Source of the DNA: an uncultured Flavobacteriaceae bacterium
GTDB lineage: Bacteria > Bacteroidota > Bacteroidia > Flavobacteriales > Flavobacteriaceae
Length of the DNA: 64,000 nucleotides
Direction: 5' to 3'
NCBI GenBank assembly: GCA_947502975.1
Contig: CANNBV010000001.1
Coordinates: 1,110,377-1,174,376 of the forward strand
Shown here: positions 17,134 to 26,636 of the stretch, piece by piece
How positions within the stretch are numbered: the stretch's first letter is position 1
How the letters are laid out: every line of letters starts with the position of its first letter
Position numbers and translations under genes: made by a program
Notes under the pieces: generated by a model
The model's database searches: none
What the model was told of the DNA's origin: nothing
Seen by the model: only the letters and a program-made list of their open reading frames with translations

Positions 17134-17526
17134 TTATTTATATTTTTCCGAATATAAAAATTCAGCACGCTCATTTAATTTGTCAGTCATTTTTATTTCA
17201 TTCGGTTTGTTTTTCTTGAGAATCCAAGCTTTGTTTCCGATATCACTACTTTGAAGAACGATAGTATCTCCAAGTTCAGTCCAACCAATTGTCCATTTAT
17301 TTGCATCACCAGCTCCAGTATTCAATTCAGTTAGCTTATTATTTTCTGTATCGAATAAGTGAATAATAACATCAGCGTAATTTTCCACATTTTTGTCAGT
17401 CCGATTTACAGTTGCTTTAATTTCAAAATTTCCAGTTGGCGATTTAATCAATTCACTTTCATAGTCGCTGAAAAAGCAACTTGTTAAAGTCAAGGTCAAT
17501 AGTATTAAAGTCAGATTGCGTTTCAT
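17134..17526 (-). CDS. hypothetical small lipoprotein
   Basis: Unrecognised exported protein of 130 residues. I use the ATG at 17526, which gives MKRNLTLILLTLTLTSC, a clean lipoprotein signal (lipobox LTSC); the earlier ATG at 17544 adds only six residues. The mature part is beta-rich (GNFEIKATVNRTD; YADVIIHLFD; WTIGWTELGDTIVLQSSD) and resembles the many small cassette-borne lipoproteins of this type. It is the last island gene on the pnp side. Confidence 0.7.
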   Translation of the reverse strand: MKRNLTLILLTLTLTSCFFSDYESELIKSPTGNFEIKATVNRTDKNVENYADVIIHLFDTENNKLTELNTGAGDANKWTIGWTELGDTIVLQSSDIGNKAWILKKNKPNEIKMTDKLNERAEFLYSEKYK

Positions 17527-17724
17527 TTGGTAGCTTGTATACAACTAGTTTATATGCGTATGTTTATTCCGTTTTTTAATCCATTTTGGGTGGCTATGCT
17601 GAAGTTTTTATGTTTTTATTCAGATTATTTTTAGGAAAACATAGAACATTTCATACAATATTTAAATGTAACTCTATTTTATAAAAAACATTGAAATAAT
17701 ACTTTATTTACAAATGTAAATAAA

Positions 17725-17757
17725 AAAGCCTGTTTTCAAATTTTGAAAACAGGCTTT
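17725..17757 (-). terminator. intrinsic terminator after pnp
   Basis: 16-bp perfect stem (17725-17740 with 17742-17757) whose centre is AT-rich, followed on the minus strand by TTTTTTATTTA. It lies 26 bases past the pnp stop codon. Confidence 0.85.
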
Positions 17758-17782
17758 GCTTAATTGTAGATTTATAAAAGAA

Positions 17783-20056
17783 TTAATCCTCTTTTTTATC
17801 TTCTCTAGGTTTTCTATCGTCTCTGCGATTATCTCTATTACGATTATCACGTCCACGGTTATCTCTACCTCTGTTATCACGTCCGCGTCCACCACGATCA
17901 TTATTGTCTCTAGGTGGTCTCGCTACATAACCTTCTGGTTTAGGTAAAATAGCTTTACGAGATACTTTTTCTTTACGTGTTCTTGAATCTACTCCAAAAT
18001 ACTTAACGTCAAAAACATCTCCCATGTTTACAACATCAGATACATTTTCAGTGCGTTCCCAAGCCAATTCACTTACGTGTAATAATACTTCATTTCCTGG
18101 AGCATCTACATATTCAACTACGGCACCAAAGTCAAGCATTTTAATCACTTTTACTTCGTAAACGCTACCAACTTCAGGCTTAAATAATAAAGAATCAATT
18201 TTTGCCATAACAGCATCAATACCTTTGCTACCAACGCCTAGAACTTCAACAACACCTTCTTCAGTAACAGGGTCTTCGTTTATTACAATAGTCGTCTCAG
18301 TTTCTTTTTGTAATTCTTGAATTACTTTTCCACCTGGACCAATTAACGCGCCTATAAATTCATTCGGGATACGTCTTGTCACCATTGTAGGTGCGTGATC
18401 TTTAACTTCTGCATTAGGTGTTTCGATAGTTTCGGTAATCTTACCTAAAATATGTAAACGTCCCTCTCTTGCTTGTTTTAAAGCATTCACCAAAATCTCA
18501 TAAGACAATCCTTTTACTTTAATATCCATCTGGCAAGCCGTAATACCGTCTTCTGTACCAGTTACTTTAAAGTCCATATCTCCTAAGTGATCTTCATCAC
18601 CTAAAATATCAGAAAGCACTGCATATTTTCCAGTATCAGCATCCGAGATTAATCCCATAGCAATACCAGAAACAGGCTTTTTAAGTTGAACACCAGCATC
18701 CATCATCGCCATAGTACCAGCACAAACAGTTGCCATAGAAGACGAACCGTTAGATTCTAAAATTTCAGAAACTACACGAACTGTATAAGGACAATCTTCT
18801 GGCACCATACCTTTTAAAGCACGTTGTGCTAAATTACCATGCCCAACTTCACGACGAGACGTTCCACGAATTGGTCTAGCTTCACCCGTTGAAAAAGGAG
18901 GGAAGTTATAATGTAAATAGAAACGCTCTTCGCCTTCGTAAGATGGCATATCTATTTGGTTCGCTTCTCTACTTGTTCCTAAAGTTACAGTAGCTAACGC
19001 TTGAGTTTCCCCACGAGTAAATATGGAAGAACCATGTGTAGAAGGTAAATAATCAACCTCACACCAAATTGGTCTAATCTCATCTGTTTTTCTACCATCT
19101 AAACGTAAACCTTCATCTAAAGTTAAGTTTCTAATGGCAGATTTTTGAGCTTTCGCTACATATTTATGAATCAGTTTTCCTAATTCATCTTGTTCTTCTT
19201 CAGAAAACGATTCAAAAACCTCTTCTTTTATTTTGCTAAATGCTTCACCACGTTCATGCTTTGCAGAACCTGCTTTAGCAATGGCATACGTTTTATCGTA
19301 AACCATATCGCTAATTTTCTTAGCTAAATCTTCATCTTCAACTGCTGGCTCATATTCACGAACTTCTTTTTTGCCAAACGCTTCAGCTAATTTTACTTGA
19401 GCAGCACATTGCACTTTAATCGCTTCGTGTGCAAACTTAATAGCATCCGCCATTTCTTCTTCAGAAATCTCATCCATTTCCCCTTCAACCATCATTACAG
19501 AATCAGCAGAAGCACCAATCATCATATCGATGTCAGACTCCTCTAATTGCGCACGTGTTGGGTTAATTACAAACTCACCGTTAATACGACCAACTCTAGC
19601 TTCAGAAATTGGACATTCAAACGGAAAATCTGATAATTGAATAGCCGCCGATGCCGCTAAACCTGCCATGGCATCTGGCATAACATCATCATCATGAGAC
19701 ATTAACTGAATCATCACCTGAGTTTCAGAATGGTAATCTTTTGGGAATAACGGACGTAAAACGCGGTCTACTAAACGCATCGTTAAAACTTCCCCGTCGC
19801 TAGGTCTAGCTTCTCTTTTAAAGAACCCGCCTGGGTATCTTCCTGCTGCAGCAAATTTTTCTCTGTAGTCTACCGTTAACGGTAAAAAGTCTACATCAGC
19901 AGCGTGATAATTGGAAACAACTGTACACAAAAGCATACATTTTCCAGATTGTACAACAACAGAACCATGGGCCTGTTTTGCTAATTTTCCAGTTTCAATA
20001 GAAATTTCTCTACCGTCACCAAGGTCTATAACCTCTTTAAATGTTTGTGGAATCAT
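17783..20056 (-). CDS. pnp: polyribonucleotide nucleotidyltransferase (PNPase)
   Basis: 3'-to-5' phosphorolytic exoribonuclease that degrades mRNA and can add tails; forms a homotrimer. 757 residues. Order: first RNase PH domain (from about 12), helical linker (about 240-310), second RNase PH domain (about 315-550, including [11 protein letters not shown] and [13 protein letters not shown]), KH domain with GPGG ([15 protein letters not shown], about 590-650) and S1 domain ([20 protein letters not shown], about 655-725). The last 45 residues are low complexity, with repeated RGRDNR units and an acidic-basic end, probably an extra RNA-binding tail. It lies downstream of rpsO on the same strand, the order found in many bacteria. 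Confidence 0.98.
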   Translation of the reverse strand: MIPQTFKEVIDLGDGREISIETGKLAKQAHGSVVVQSGKCMLLCTVVSNYHAADVDFLPLTVDYREKFAAAGRYPGGFFKREARPSDGEVLTMRLVDRVLRPLFPKDYHSETQVMIQLMSHDDDVMPDAMAGLAASAAIQLSDFPFECPISEARVGRINGEFVINPTRAQLEESDIDMMIGASADSVMMVEGEMDEISEEEMADAIKFAHEAIKVQCAAQVKLAEAFGKKEVREYEPAVEDEDLAKKISDMVYDKTYAIAKAGSAKHERGEAFSKIKEEVFESFSEEEQDELGKLIHKYVAKAQKSAIRNLTLDEGLRLDGRKTDEIRPIWCEVDYLPSTHGSSIFTRGETQALATVTLGTSREANQIDMPSYEGEERFYLHYNFPPFSTGEARPIRGTSRREVGHGNLAQRALKGMVPEDCPYTVRVVSEILESNGSSSMATVCAGTMAMMDAGVQLKKPVSGIAMGLISDADTGKYAVLSDILGDEDHLGDMDFKVTGTEDGITACQMDIKVKGLSYEILVNALKQAREGRLHILGKITETIETPNAEVKDHAPTMVTRRIPNEFIGALIGPGGKVIQELQKETETTIVINEDPVTEEGVVEVLGVGSKGIDAVMAKIDSLLFKPEVGSVYEVKVIKMLDFGAVVEYVDAPGNEVLLHVSELAWERTENVSDVVNMGDVFDVKYFGVDSRTRKEKVSRKAILPKPEGYVARPPRDNNDRGGRGRDNRGRDNRGRDNRNRDNRRDDRKPREDKKED

Positions 20057-20225
20057 AAATTTTTTCTTGTAATTTAAGCGTAAAATGGCCTAAATCATGT
20101 TAAACAATGGTCGTTGTGTTGTGTGTAGTTGTTGTGTGTGCGACTCTAAAGTCTCGACCAATGAAAAACTATAATTAGCTTCTTCTAATGCGCGGTTTAA
20201 ACTCCTACGCTCGAGTTATTTATTT

Positions 20226-20382
20226 GGGCGTTACCCACAAGGGGTCGGGCTTTCCGCTATATCTTTCTGCGAAGCAGTCTCGAACTTGTTTCGAGATCTC
20301 ACTTAAATGAAACTTTCGACCTCATTTAAATGTTCTCTTTTTTAGTGCTTCGCATAAAGGATGCCGCTGCAATCCCTAACGC
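20226..20382 (+). repeat. dispersed repeat family R, copy 1
   Basis: Lies in the 370-base gap between rpsO and pnp. It begins GGGCGTTACCCACAAGGGG, then TCGGGCT-TCCGCTATATCTTT, and ends AAAGGATGCCGCTGCAATC, then CCTAACGC. The centre (about 80 bases) has its own small hairpins (GCGAAGCAGTCTCGAAC, then TTGTTTCGAGATC). Related copies are at 32305, 40864 and 63240. The rest of this gap (20057-20225) shows no gene. Confidence 0.75.
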
Positions 20383-20392
20383 AAAAGAAAAA

Positions 20393-20417
20393 AGAGGCTT
20401 ACTAAATGTAAACCTCT
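20393..20417 (-). terminator. intrinsic terminator after rpsO
   Basis: 10-bp stem with one mismatch (20393-20402 with 20408-20417), 5-base loop, then a T run on the minus strand (CTCTTTTTTCTTTT). It lies 12 bases past the rpsO stop codon. It may only partly separate rpsO from pnp. Confidence 0.7.
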
Positions 20418-20428
20418 CTTATTCTTGT

Positions 20429-20698
20429 TTATTTTCTTAATCCTAATTCTTTAACTATGGCACGATATCTTAAGACATCTTTCTTAGTTAAATAGTCAAG
20501 TAAAGCACGACGCTTTCCTACTAGTTTTACTAACGAACGCTCAGTGTTATAATCTTTACGATTTTGTTTTAAGTGTTCAGTTAAGTGATTAATTCTCTGC
20601 GTAAATAACGCAATTTGTCCCTCTGCAGAACCAGTATCGTTTTTCCCTTTACCGTGTTTTGCGAACAATTCTTCTTTTGCTTCTTTTGATAAATACAT
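20429..20698 (-). CDS. rpsO: 30S ribosomal protein S15
   Basis: 89 residues, the standard length for S15, which binds the central domain of 16S rRNA (helices 20-22) early in assembly of the small subunit. Family motifs are clear: NDTGSAEGQIALFTQRINHL, TEHLKQNRKDYNTERSLVK and RRALLDYL. A strong promoter (20754-20783) precedes it and a hairpin terminator follows; pnp lies downstream, as in many bacteria. Confidence 0.98.
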   Translation of the reverse strand: MYLSKEAKEELFAKHGKGKNDTGSAEGQIALFTQRINHLTEHLKQNRKDYNTERSLVKLVGKRRALLDYLTKKDVLRYRAIVKELGLRK

Positions 20699-20753
20699 GC
20701 TAATATTATTGTAAATGATTGTTATGTACTATGAAAGTCTTTCTTTCAAGCGG

Positions 20754-20783
20754 CAAATATACTACTTTTTGTTAAATAACAAA
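20754..20783 (-). promoter_or_regulatory. sigma-A promoter for rpsO
   Basis: On the minus strand TTTG (20780-20783), an 18-base spacer and TATATTTG (20754-20761) match the Bacteroidota consensus at both boxes. The rpsO start codon lies 56 bases downstream. Confidence 0.75.
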
Positions 20784-20828
20784 TATGTATTATTAGGTTA
20801 AATTTAGCTTGTAGAAATTGAGTTGTAT

Positions 20829-21686
20829 TTAGGCTCTTATAGGCTGATTCAATATTAAATCTATATATTGATTTACCTTGTTTTTCAGATCCTTACGAAG
20901 TGTTATAAAATCTAAGAACCCATGTTCTAATAAAAATTCTGAAGTCTGAAACCCTTCTGGTAATTCTTTTCCTGTCGTATCTCTTACAATTCTTGGACCT
21001 GCAAACCCTATTAAAGCTCCTGGTTCGCTAATATTAATGTCTCCTAACATAGCAAAAGACGCAGTAGTTCCACCTGTAGTTGGATCTGTACAAAGTGAAA
21101 TATAAGGTATTTTTGCATCTGCTAATTGTGCTAGTTTTACTGATGTTTTTGCCAATTGCATCAACGATAAAGCAGCTTCCATCATTCGAGCACCTCCCGA
21201 TTTAGAAATTACCATCAGCGGAATATTATTCTTTAAAGAGTAATCTGCAGCACGTGCAATTTTTTCACCCACAACACTTCCCATAGAACCACCAATAAAT
21301 GCAAAATCCATACAAGCAATAACCAAGTCTTTACCTTTTGATTTGCCAACAGCTGTTCTCACGGCATCTTTTAGTTTTGTTTTCTCTTGTGCAGCCTTAA
21401 CCCGATCTGGATATTTTTTAGTATCTACAAAATTTAAAGGGTCTTTAGATTCTAGTTTAACATCTAGCTCATTAAATTCATTGTCATCAAAAAGAATTTC
21501 GAAATACTCTTTACTACCAATTCTAACGTGGTAACCATCTTCTGGACTCACATAAAAATTTTGTTCTAACTCTTTAGTATCAACAATTTTACCAGTGGGA
21601 GATTTATACCACAAGCCTTTAGGCGTGTCTTTTTTCTCTTCAGTTTTTGTTTGTATTCCTTTATCTTTTCTTTTAAACCAAGACAT
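20829..21686 (-). CDS. accD: acetyl-CoA carboxylase carboxyltransferase subunit beta
   Basis: Beta subunit of the carboxyltransferase that makes malonyl-CoA in fatty acid synthesis; pairs with AccA. 285 residues. The crotonase-like core is intact ([63 protein letters not shown]). The N-terminal zinc ribbon is altered: at the positions of its four cysteines stand Ser29, Gly32, Ser47 and Asp50 ([10 protein letters not shown] and [10 protein letters not shown]), so this domain should not bind zinc. The fold around it is retained. I recall similar cysteine-less forms in other flavobacteria, but cannot check that here. Confidence 0.96.
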   Translation of the reverse strand: MSWFKRKDKGIQTKTEEKKDTPKGLWYKSPTGKIVDTKELEQNFYVSPEDGYHVRIGSKEYFEILFDDNEFNELDVKLESKDPLNFVDTKKYPDRVKAAQEKTKLKDAVRTAVGKSKGKDLVIACMDFAFIGGSMGSVVGEKIARAADYSLKNNIPLMVISKSGGARMMEAALSLMQLAKTSVKLAQLADAKIPYISLCTDPTTGGTTASFAMLGDINISEPGALIGFAGPRIVRDTTGKELPEGFQTSEFLLEHGFLDFITLRKDLKNKVNQYIDLILNQPIRA

Positions 21687-21876
21687 ATAGATTTCAGATT
21701 TTAGATGAACGATTTCAGATTTAAGAATCTATGAAAAATCGTTTGAAAATTTAAAGTTCGAAAAATTTAAAAATAAACTAGTCTACAAAATTAAGTCTTT
21801 TTTTAGTTATAGGGTAAAAGCTTAATGATTTTATTGTTTTAATGATTGTAACACGCTGTTTTATAGGTGTATAAAT

Positions 21877-21908
21877 AAAAAAGGCTTTGCGTAAGCAAAG
21901 CCTTTTTT
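21877..21908 (-). terminator. intrinsic terminator after fbaA
   Basis: Perfect 14-bp stem (21877-21890 with 21895-21908), GTAA loop, T-rich on both sides. It lies 20 bases past the fbaA stop codon and separates it from accD. Confidence 0.85.
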
Positions 21909-21928
21909 AAGAAATAAGACATGTATTC

Positions 21929-22996
21929 TTATAATGTATTCACATTATTTAAATCTTCGAAAGCCTTTTTAAGTCTTGCTACAAATGTTTTTTCACCTTC
22001 ACGTAGCCATACTCTTGGATCGTAGAATTTTTTATTTGGTACATCATCTCCATCAGGATTACCGATTTGAGATTTTAAATACTCAGATTTACCATTCATG
22101 TAATCTCTAATGCCACTCATAAATGCATATTGTAAATCAGTATCAATATTCATTTTAATTACACCATAGCTGATACCTTCACGAATTTCTTCAACTGTAG
22201 AACCAGAACCACCATGGAATACAAAATCGATATGATTATGCTCAACACCATATTTTTCAGTGATATATTCTTGAGAATTCTTTAAGATTTTTGGAGTTAG
22301 TTTTACATTTCCTGGTTTATAAACACCATGAACATTTCCAAAAGCAGCTGCGATAGTAAATCTTGGACTTACTTTACTCAACTCTTCGTATGCATAAGCT
22401 ACTTCTTCTGGCTGTGTGTATAATTTAGAATCGTCTACATCTGTATTGTCAACACCATCTTCTTCACCACCAGTGATACCTAATTCAATTTCTAAAGTCA
22501 TGTCCATTTTAGACATTCTTTCTAAATATGTTTTACAGATTTCGATGTTTTCTTCAATTGATTCTTCTGATAGGTCAATCATATGTGAACTAAATAAAGA
22601 CTTACCTGTTTCTTTATAATGTACCTCACTAGCATCTAAAAGACCATCAATCCAAGGCAATAATTTTTTTGCACAGTGATCCGTATGAAGAATAACAGTA
22701 ACACCATAGGCTTCTGCTAAAGTATGCACGTGTTTTGCGCCAGCAACGGCTCCAGCGATAGCAGCTTTTTGTCCATCGTTACTTAGCCCTTTGCCTGCAT
22801 TAAATTGTGCGCCACCGTTAGAAAACTGTATAATTACAGGTGAATTTAAATCTCTTGCAGTTTCTAAAACACCATTTATAGTATCTGATCCTATTACATT
22901 AACCGCAGGTAATGCATATCCGTTAGCCTTTGCATGATTGAAAATAGCTTGTACTTCATCTCCTGTTGCAACTCCTGGTTTTATATTATGTGCCAT
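21929..22996 (-). CDS. fbaA: class II fructose-bisphosphate aldolase
   Basis: Zinc-dependent aldolase of glycolysis and gluconeogenesis: fructose 1,6-bisphosphate to dihydroxyacetone phosphate and glyceraldehyde 3-phosphate. 355 residues, the length of the long (E. coli FbaA) class. Visible are the catalytic and zinc block VILHTDHCAKKLLPW, the metal segment LEIELGITGGEEDGVD, the zinc His in AAFGNVHGVYKPGN, the phosphate-binding loop VFHGGSGSTVEEI and NIDTDLQYAF. Monocistronic with its own terminator. Confidence 0.97.
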   Translation of the reverse strand: MAHNIKPGVATGDEVQAIFNHAKANGYALPAVNVIGSDTINGVLETARDLNSPVIIQFSNGGAQFNAGKGLSNDGQKAAIAGAVAGAKHVHTLAEAYGVTVILHTDHCAKKLLPWIDGLLDASEVHYKETGKSLFSSHMIDLSEESIEENIEICKTYLERMSKMDMTLEIELGITGGEEDGVDNTDVDDSKLYTQPEEVAYAYEELSKVSPRFTIAAAFGNVHGVYKPGNVKLTPKILKNSQEYITEKYGVEHNHIDFVFHGGSGSTVEEIREGISYGVIKMNIDTDLQYAFMSGIRDYMNGKSEYLKSQIGNPDGDDVPNKKFYDPRVWLREGEKTFVARLKKAFEDLNNVNTL

Positions 22997-23117
22997 TGTT
23001 TTTATTTAAGTTTTAATTATTTGACTGCCCAAAAATAATCATTTTTATAGTTTCTATATCAATGATTTATAATGAAAGTAATAATTAAAGGCTAAAACGT
23101 TATAGTAAGCTAGTAGG

Positions 23118-25637
23118 CTAGAAAGGATAGTTAATACCTATATTGTAAACGGCATTTTTAAAGTTGTAATCGTTAAACCAACGATTTTCATCTCTGTAGG
23201 ACGGATCATAGGTTTTGAACCCCACATCAAAACGAAATAAAAAGAAGCTAAAGTCATAACGTAAACCAAAGCCAGAACCTACCGCAATATCTTCTAAAGA
23301 GTTTAAACCAGAGAAGGTGGCACGTGGATCCTCTACATCATCCAATACATTCCAAATATTACCAGCGTCTACAAATAAAGCACCATTTAAATCGCCAAAT
23401 AAATTAAAGCGTTGTTCTGCACTTAAGGCAATTTTAAGATTGGCTTCATTAAACTCATCGGTGGTTTCTGAACTTCCAGGGCCTAAGGCATATGCTGTCC
23501 ACGCTCGATTGTCATTTGCCCCACCACCAAAGAAACTCTTTGCAAAAGGGATGTTGGTAGAATTTCCATAGGGAATGGCGATACCAAAAAAGCTGCGTAT
23601 GGCGAATATGTTTTTCTTGCCTAAATCCCAACGTTTTACATAGTCGAGCTCAGTTTTAATATATTGAGAAAATGCAACATTAAAAAGCTCGAACCTATCA
23701 TCTGTATCTTTTTCTAAACCTATTAGTCGTGATGCATTGGCCAATAAAGTCCCTGCAGATTCAACCTTCAATCTAAAAATTGAAAAGTTTTCATCGGTCA
23801 AGCTACTCCTGTTATCTTTTACGAAGCTAAAACTAGTTGCAAGAATTAAGTTGTCTTCCGTTAATCTATCTTTTCGTTCATCAATGGCAGAAACTCTTCG
23901 GTAATCTGCATCATTAGGTGTTAAGCTGGTATTGTTGTTTAGCACATCAGAAATAAATACATCTGTTTGCCCTGTATTAATACTCAGGTCATTACCATTA
24001 TTATAATTTATGGATTGTGAAATATCATTAAGCCTTCTGTAGGAAGAGGTGTAAATATCAAAATAGTTATTTATATTCAGATTTCTAACATATTGTACAT
24101 TAAATAAATCTAGTTTGTTACTTATTTTGGCGCTAGGTCTCCAGTTATAACTTAGAATACCATTAAGTGCTTGCTTATCCAAACCAATATTTGTTTGCCC
24201 TGATGCAGACAGTGTAATTCTTGTAGATGGAAACATATATTTAGGGATAATTTTTTCTGTGTTAAATGGAGAAAATATCCTTGGAATAGTTAGTCTTAAA
24301 TCTAATGCTAGTTCATTAATATCAAAAAATGGATCTCCATCACTTCGTTCTTTAGAAGCGCCTATTGCTGCGGTACCCGAAATTTCAAACGTTTCGGCAC
24401 CATTAAAAACGTTCCGAATTGACAAACTTGGATTTAATGCAAACCCAATAGTTTGAATATTACTAGTTGAAGCCTCTGTACTAAAGCCAAGACTAAACTT
24501 TTTTAGAGGTGATAAATAAATATTTGCAGTTAGCGTAGTATCATTTTCTTCAATATACTTTATGTCTGGATATTTAAAAGTTCGTAATTCATTTAAATGC
24601 CTGTAAGTATAAGTTCTATCAATATCTTTAAATAAAGAATTGGGTTCGATAAAAATAGCATCGGTTATAGCTTTTGGTTTAATACGCATATCACCATAAC
24701 TAAAAAGTTTATAACCATCATAGATAATAGAATCTTTTACAGCTGTGCCTTCATTCGCAAACGAATGATCAGTATAAATATTTACATCCTTAACTTTAAA
24801 TATTTTAAAAGGCTTCCGAATAATAGAATCTGGTGTTCTAATCGCTCTATTTTGAATATTGAAGTTTACATTTACCTTTTGATTGGTGCCTATAGTATCA
24901 ATTTCTACAGTAATATAATCTTGCTTAAAATGAAATAAACCATGATTACGAAGCAATCCAGAAATACGTTTGCGTTCCAATTCAAAATTAATAGTTTTAT
25001 ACTGTTCACCTTTTTTAACAAGTGCATTTTTTCTGAATCTTGGATAGAGTGTTTCTACAGCAGGAGAAGCAATGTTTTCTGAAATAGAATCTATAATAAA
25101 TGCAGGGCCTCTTTCAATGTTATAAATTACTTCAGCACGTTTGTTCTCATCTTTTTTGATGTCATAAGACCCTGAAACATTAAACCATCCATTATTAATG
25201 TAATAGTCTTGCATGCGTTTTACAGATTTCTTAGTTTTTTCCTCACTTACAATAACCGGCGCTTCTCCAGTACTTTTAAGCCATTGGTTAAAATGTAATT
25301 TAGATTCTTGCATCTTATAAAACTGCTTCTTTGATAAAAAGCGTTTTGTCCCTTTTTTACTAGAGTCTGCAAGTTTAACGGCTAGAATAGAATCTATATT
25401 TGGTCGTGCAAGATTGTAAATATGGAGGCGTAAAGGTATTTTACTATTTGGCTTTTGATACAGCAGACTGTTTATGGTTTCTGAATTGTCTTTTTTTCCA
25501 TCAATAATTACAGTATTATTTGTTAAAAGATGCTCATCTTCAGTCACTCTTTTTACCGAATTACAAGACATAAAACAGCTAAAAAGCATAAAAATTGATA
25601 GTATTCTAATAAAAAGCTGTCTTAAATACACGTACAA
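23118..25637 (-). CDS. tamL: TamL-like Omp85 outer-membrane lipoprotein (POTRA plus BamA/TamA barrel)
   Basis: Outer-membrane protein of the BamA/TamA superfamily, 839 residues. The N terminus has a hydrophobic signal ending in lipobox FMSC, which makes it a lipidated member, as known for TamL of Bacteroidota. POTRA-like regions span about 60-380 (YYINNGWFNVSGSYDI, ISGLLRNHGLFHF, AIFIEPNSLFKDID). The C-terminal half is a 16-strand barrel with the family block FFGGGANDNRAWTAYALGPG and a terminal strand ending in YPF. Likely role: insertion or export of envelope proteins or lipids together with a TamB/AsmA-type partner; none is adjacent, although an AsmA-like protein is encoded at 45526-48717. 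The symbol is an inference from architecture. Confidence 0.85.
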   Translation of the reverse strand: MYVYLRQLFIRILSIFMLFSCFMSCNSVKRVTEDEHLLTNNTVIIDGKKDNSETINSLLYQKPNSKIPLRLHIYNLARPNIDSILAVKLADSSKKGTKRFLSKKQFYKMQESKLHFNQWLKSTGEAPVIVSEEKTKKSVKRMQDYYINNGWFNVSGSYDIKKDENKRAEVIYNIERGPAFIIDSISENIASPAVETLYPRFRKNALVKKGEQYKTINFELERKRISGLLRNHGLFHFKQDYITVEIDTIGTNQKVNVNFNIQNRAIRTPDSIIRKPFKIFKVKDVNIYTDHSFANEGTAVKDSIIYDGYKLFSYGDMRIKPKAITDAIFIEPNSLFKDIDRTYTYRHLNELRTFKYPDIKYIEENDTTLTANIYLSPLKKFSLGFSTEASTSNIQTIGFALNPSLSIRNVFNGAETFEISGTAAIGASKERSDGDPFFDINELALDLRLTIPRIFSPFNTEKIIPKYMFPSTRITLSASGQTNIGLDKQALNGILSYNWRPSAKISNKLDLFNVQYVRNLNINNYFDIYTSSYRRLNDISQSINYNNGNDLSINTGQTDVFISDVLNNNTSLTPNDADYRRVSAIDERKDRLTEDNLILATSFSFVKDNRSSLTDENFSIFRLKVESAGTLLANASRLIGLEKDTDDRFELFNVAFSQYIKTELDYVKRWDLGKKNIFAIRSFFGIAIPYGNSTNIPFAKSFFGGGANDNRAWTAYALGPGSSETTDEFNEANLKIALSAEQRFNLFGDLNGALFVDAGNIWNVLDDVEDPRATFSGLNSLEDIAVGSGFGLRYDFSFFLFRFDVGFKTYDPSYRDENRWFNDYNFKNAVYNIGINYPF

Positions 25638-25773
25638 TAAAACCTTTAAAGATTTATGTTGAAATTCAGTTAATATACAGTTGGTTCAATCTGCTAGTAT
25701 TGCTTTCAAAAATACATTATTTCTAATTAAAGTAACCTAGTCTCTTACAAGTAAAATAGTTTAGCTTTTTCTT

Positions 25774-25781
25774 TATGTTTG
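25774..25781 (+). promoter_or_regulatory. -7 element for the TrmH-family gene
   Basis: TATGTTTG, a full -7 consensus match, 18 bases before the start codon. The upstream region is AT-rich but has no clear -33 TTTG. Confidence 0.4.
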
Positions 25782-25799
25782 CATTATTATTTTACATAG

Positions 25800-26519
25800 A
25801 TGCTTTCGAAAAACCAAATAAAATATATAAAACGATTAGGTCAGAAAAAATTCAGACTTCAAGAACAAGTTTTTGTTGTTGAAGGCGTGAAAACTATAAA
25901 CGAGCTTTTACAATCACATTTTGAACTGCTCCAATTATATACGACAGCATCCTTCAATATTGATGCCAAAGCCGAAAATTTAATTTCTGAAAACGATTTA
26001 AATCGCATTAGTTTTTTAAAAACACCTAACAAAGCATTGGCTATTTTTAAGATGCCAAAATCTGAAGCTATAGATCTTGAAGGTTTAGTTGTAGCCATAG
26101 ATGATGTTAGAGATCCAGGGAATTTGGGAACTATCATCAGATTATGTGATTGGTTTGGAATAAAAGATTTGGTATGTAGCAAACAAACGGTAGACTGTTA
26201 TAACCCTAAAGTTTTACAGGCAACAATGGGTTCTATCACACGTGTCAATATTAGTTATATAGATTTAGATGTGTTTTTAAAAGATATTAAAATTCCTGTT
26301 TTTGGAGCGTTTATGGATGGAGAGAATGTTTATGCAACAGAGCTGCCCAAAAAGGGTATTTTAGTAATGGGAAATGAAGCAAACGGTATTTCTAAACAGA
26401 TTGAAGACGCCGTAACAAAACGTATTGCAATTCCTAGATTTGGAGCTTTACAAGCTACCGAAAGCTTAAATGTAGCAACAGCAACAGCTATTTTGCTTAG
26501 TGAGTTTAGACGTAAATAA
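25800..26519 (+). CDS. TrmH-family (SpoU) RNA 2'-O-methyltransferase
   Basis: SPOUT-class methyltransferase of 239 residues that methylates ribose 2'-OH of rRNA or tRNA. An N-terminal RNA-binding domain (KQIKYIKRLGQKKFRLQEQV...) precedes the knotted catalytic domain with the three SpoU motifs: DVRDPGNLGTIIRLCDWFG, VMGNEANGIS, and IPRFGALQATESLNVATAT. The substrate nucleotide cannot be assigned from sequence. It is divergent from the tamL-like gene, 162 bases apart. Confidence 0.93.
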   Translation: MLSKNQIKYIKRLGQKKFRLQEQVFVVEGVKTINELLQSHFELLQLYTTASFNIDAKAENLISENDLNRISFLKTPNKALAIFKMPKSEAIDLEGLVVAIDDVRDPGNLGTIIRLCDWFGIKDLVCSKQTVDCYNPKVLQATMGSITRVNISYIDLDVFLKDIKIPVFGAFMDGENVYATELPKKGILVMGNEANGISKQIEDAVTKRIAIPRFGALQATESLNVATATAILLSEFRRK

Positions 26520-26636
26520 TTGTTATACTAGTTAACTTTAACAATTTAAACATAAATTAAACGTTTCTTTTTTGAAATGATGTATTGTCATTTTCGACCT
26601 CATATCTTAAAGAATTTAACCTTAAAAAAAATTAAA

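Larger units (their letters stand above)
9476..17560 (-). mobile_element. candidate integrase-less cassette array (CALIN-like island)
   Basis: Eleven genes, all on the minus strand, lie between the fucosidase gene and pnp. Ten palindromic elements (nine complete or nearly so, one half) with a shared architecture and a single orientation separate most of them. Most of the genes are short and unrecognised, and several stop codons fall at or inside a palindrome. This is how integron gene-cassette arrays look: gene, then attC, then gene. No integrase gene, attI site or transposase is present in the window, so the array would be of the integrase-less type. The repeat ends (AACGGT on one side, GTTG on the other; on the gene strand CAAC...GTTAG) fit attC only approximately. 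A non-integron repeat family remains possible. Confidence 0.5.

Noticed and set aside
21690..21760. Inverted AACGATTT and AAATCGTT with TTTAGATT-type repeats upstream of accD
   Set aside because: Arms of 8 bases with a long AT-rich loop are expected by chance at this base composition; no T run follows.
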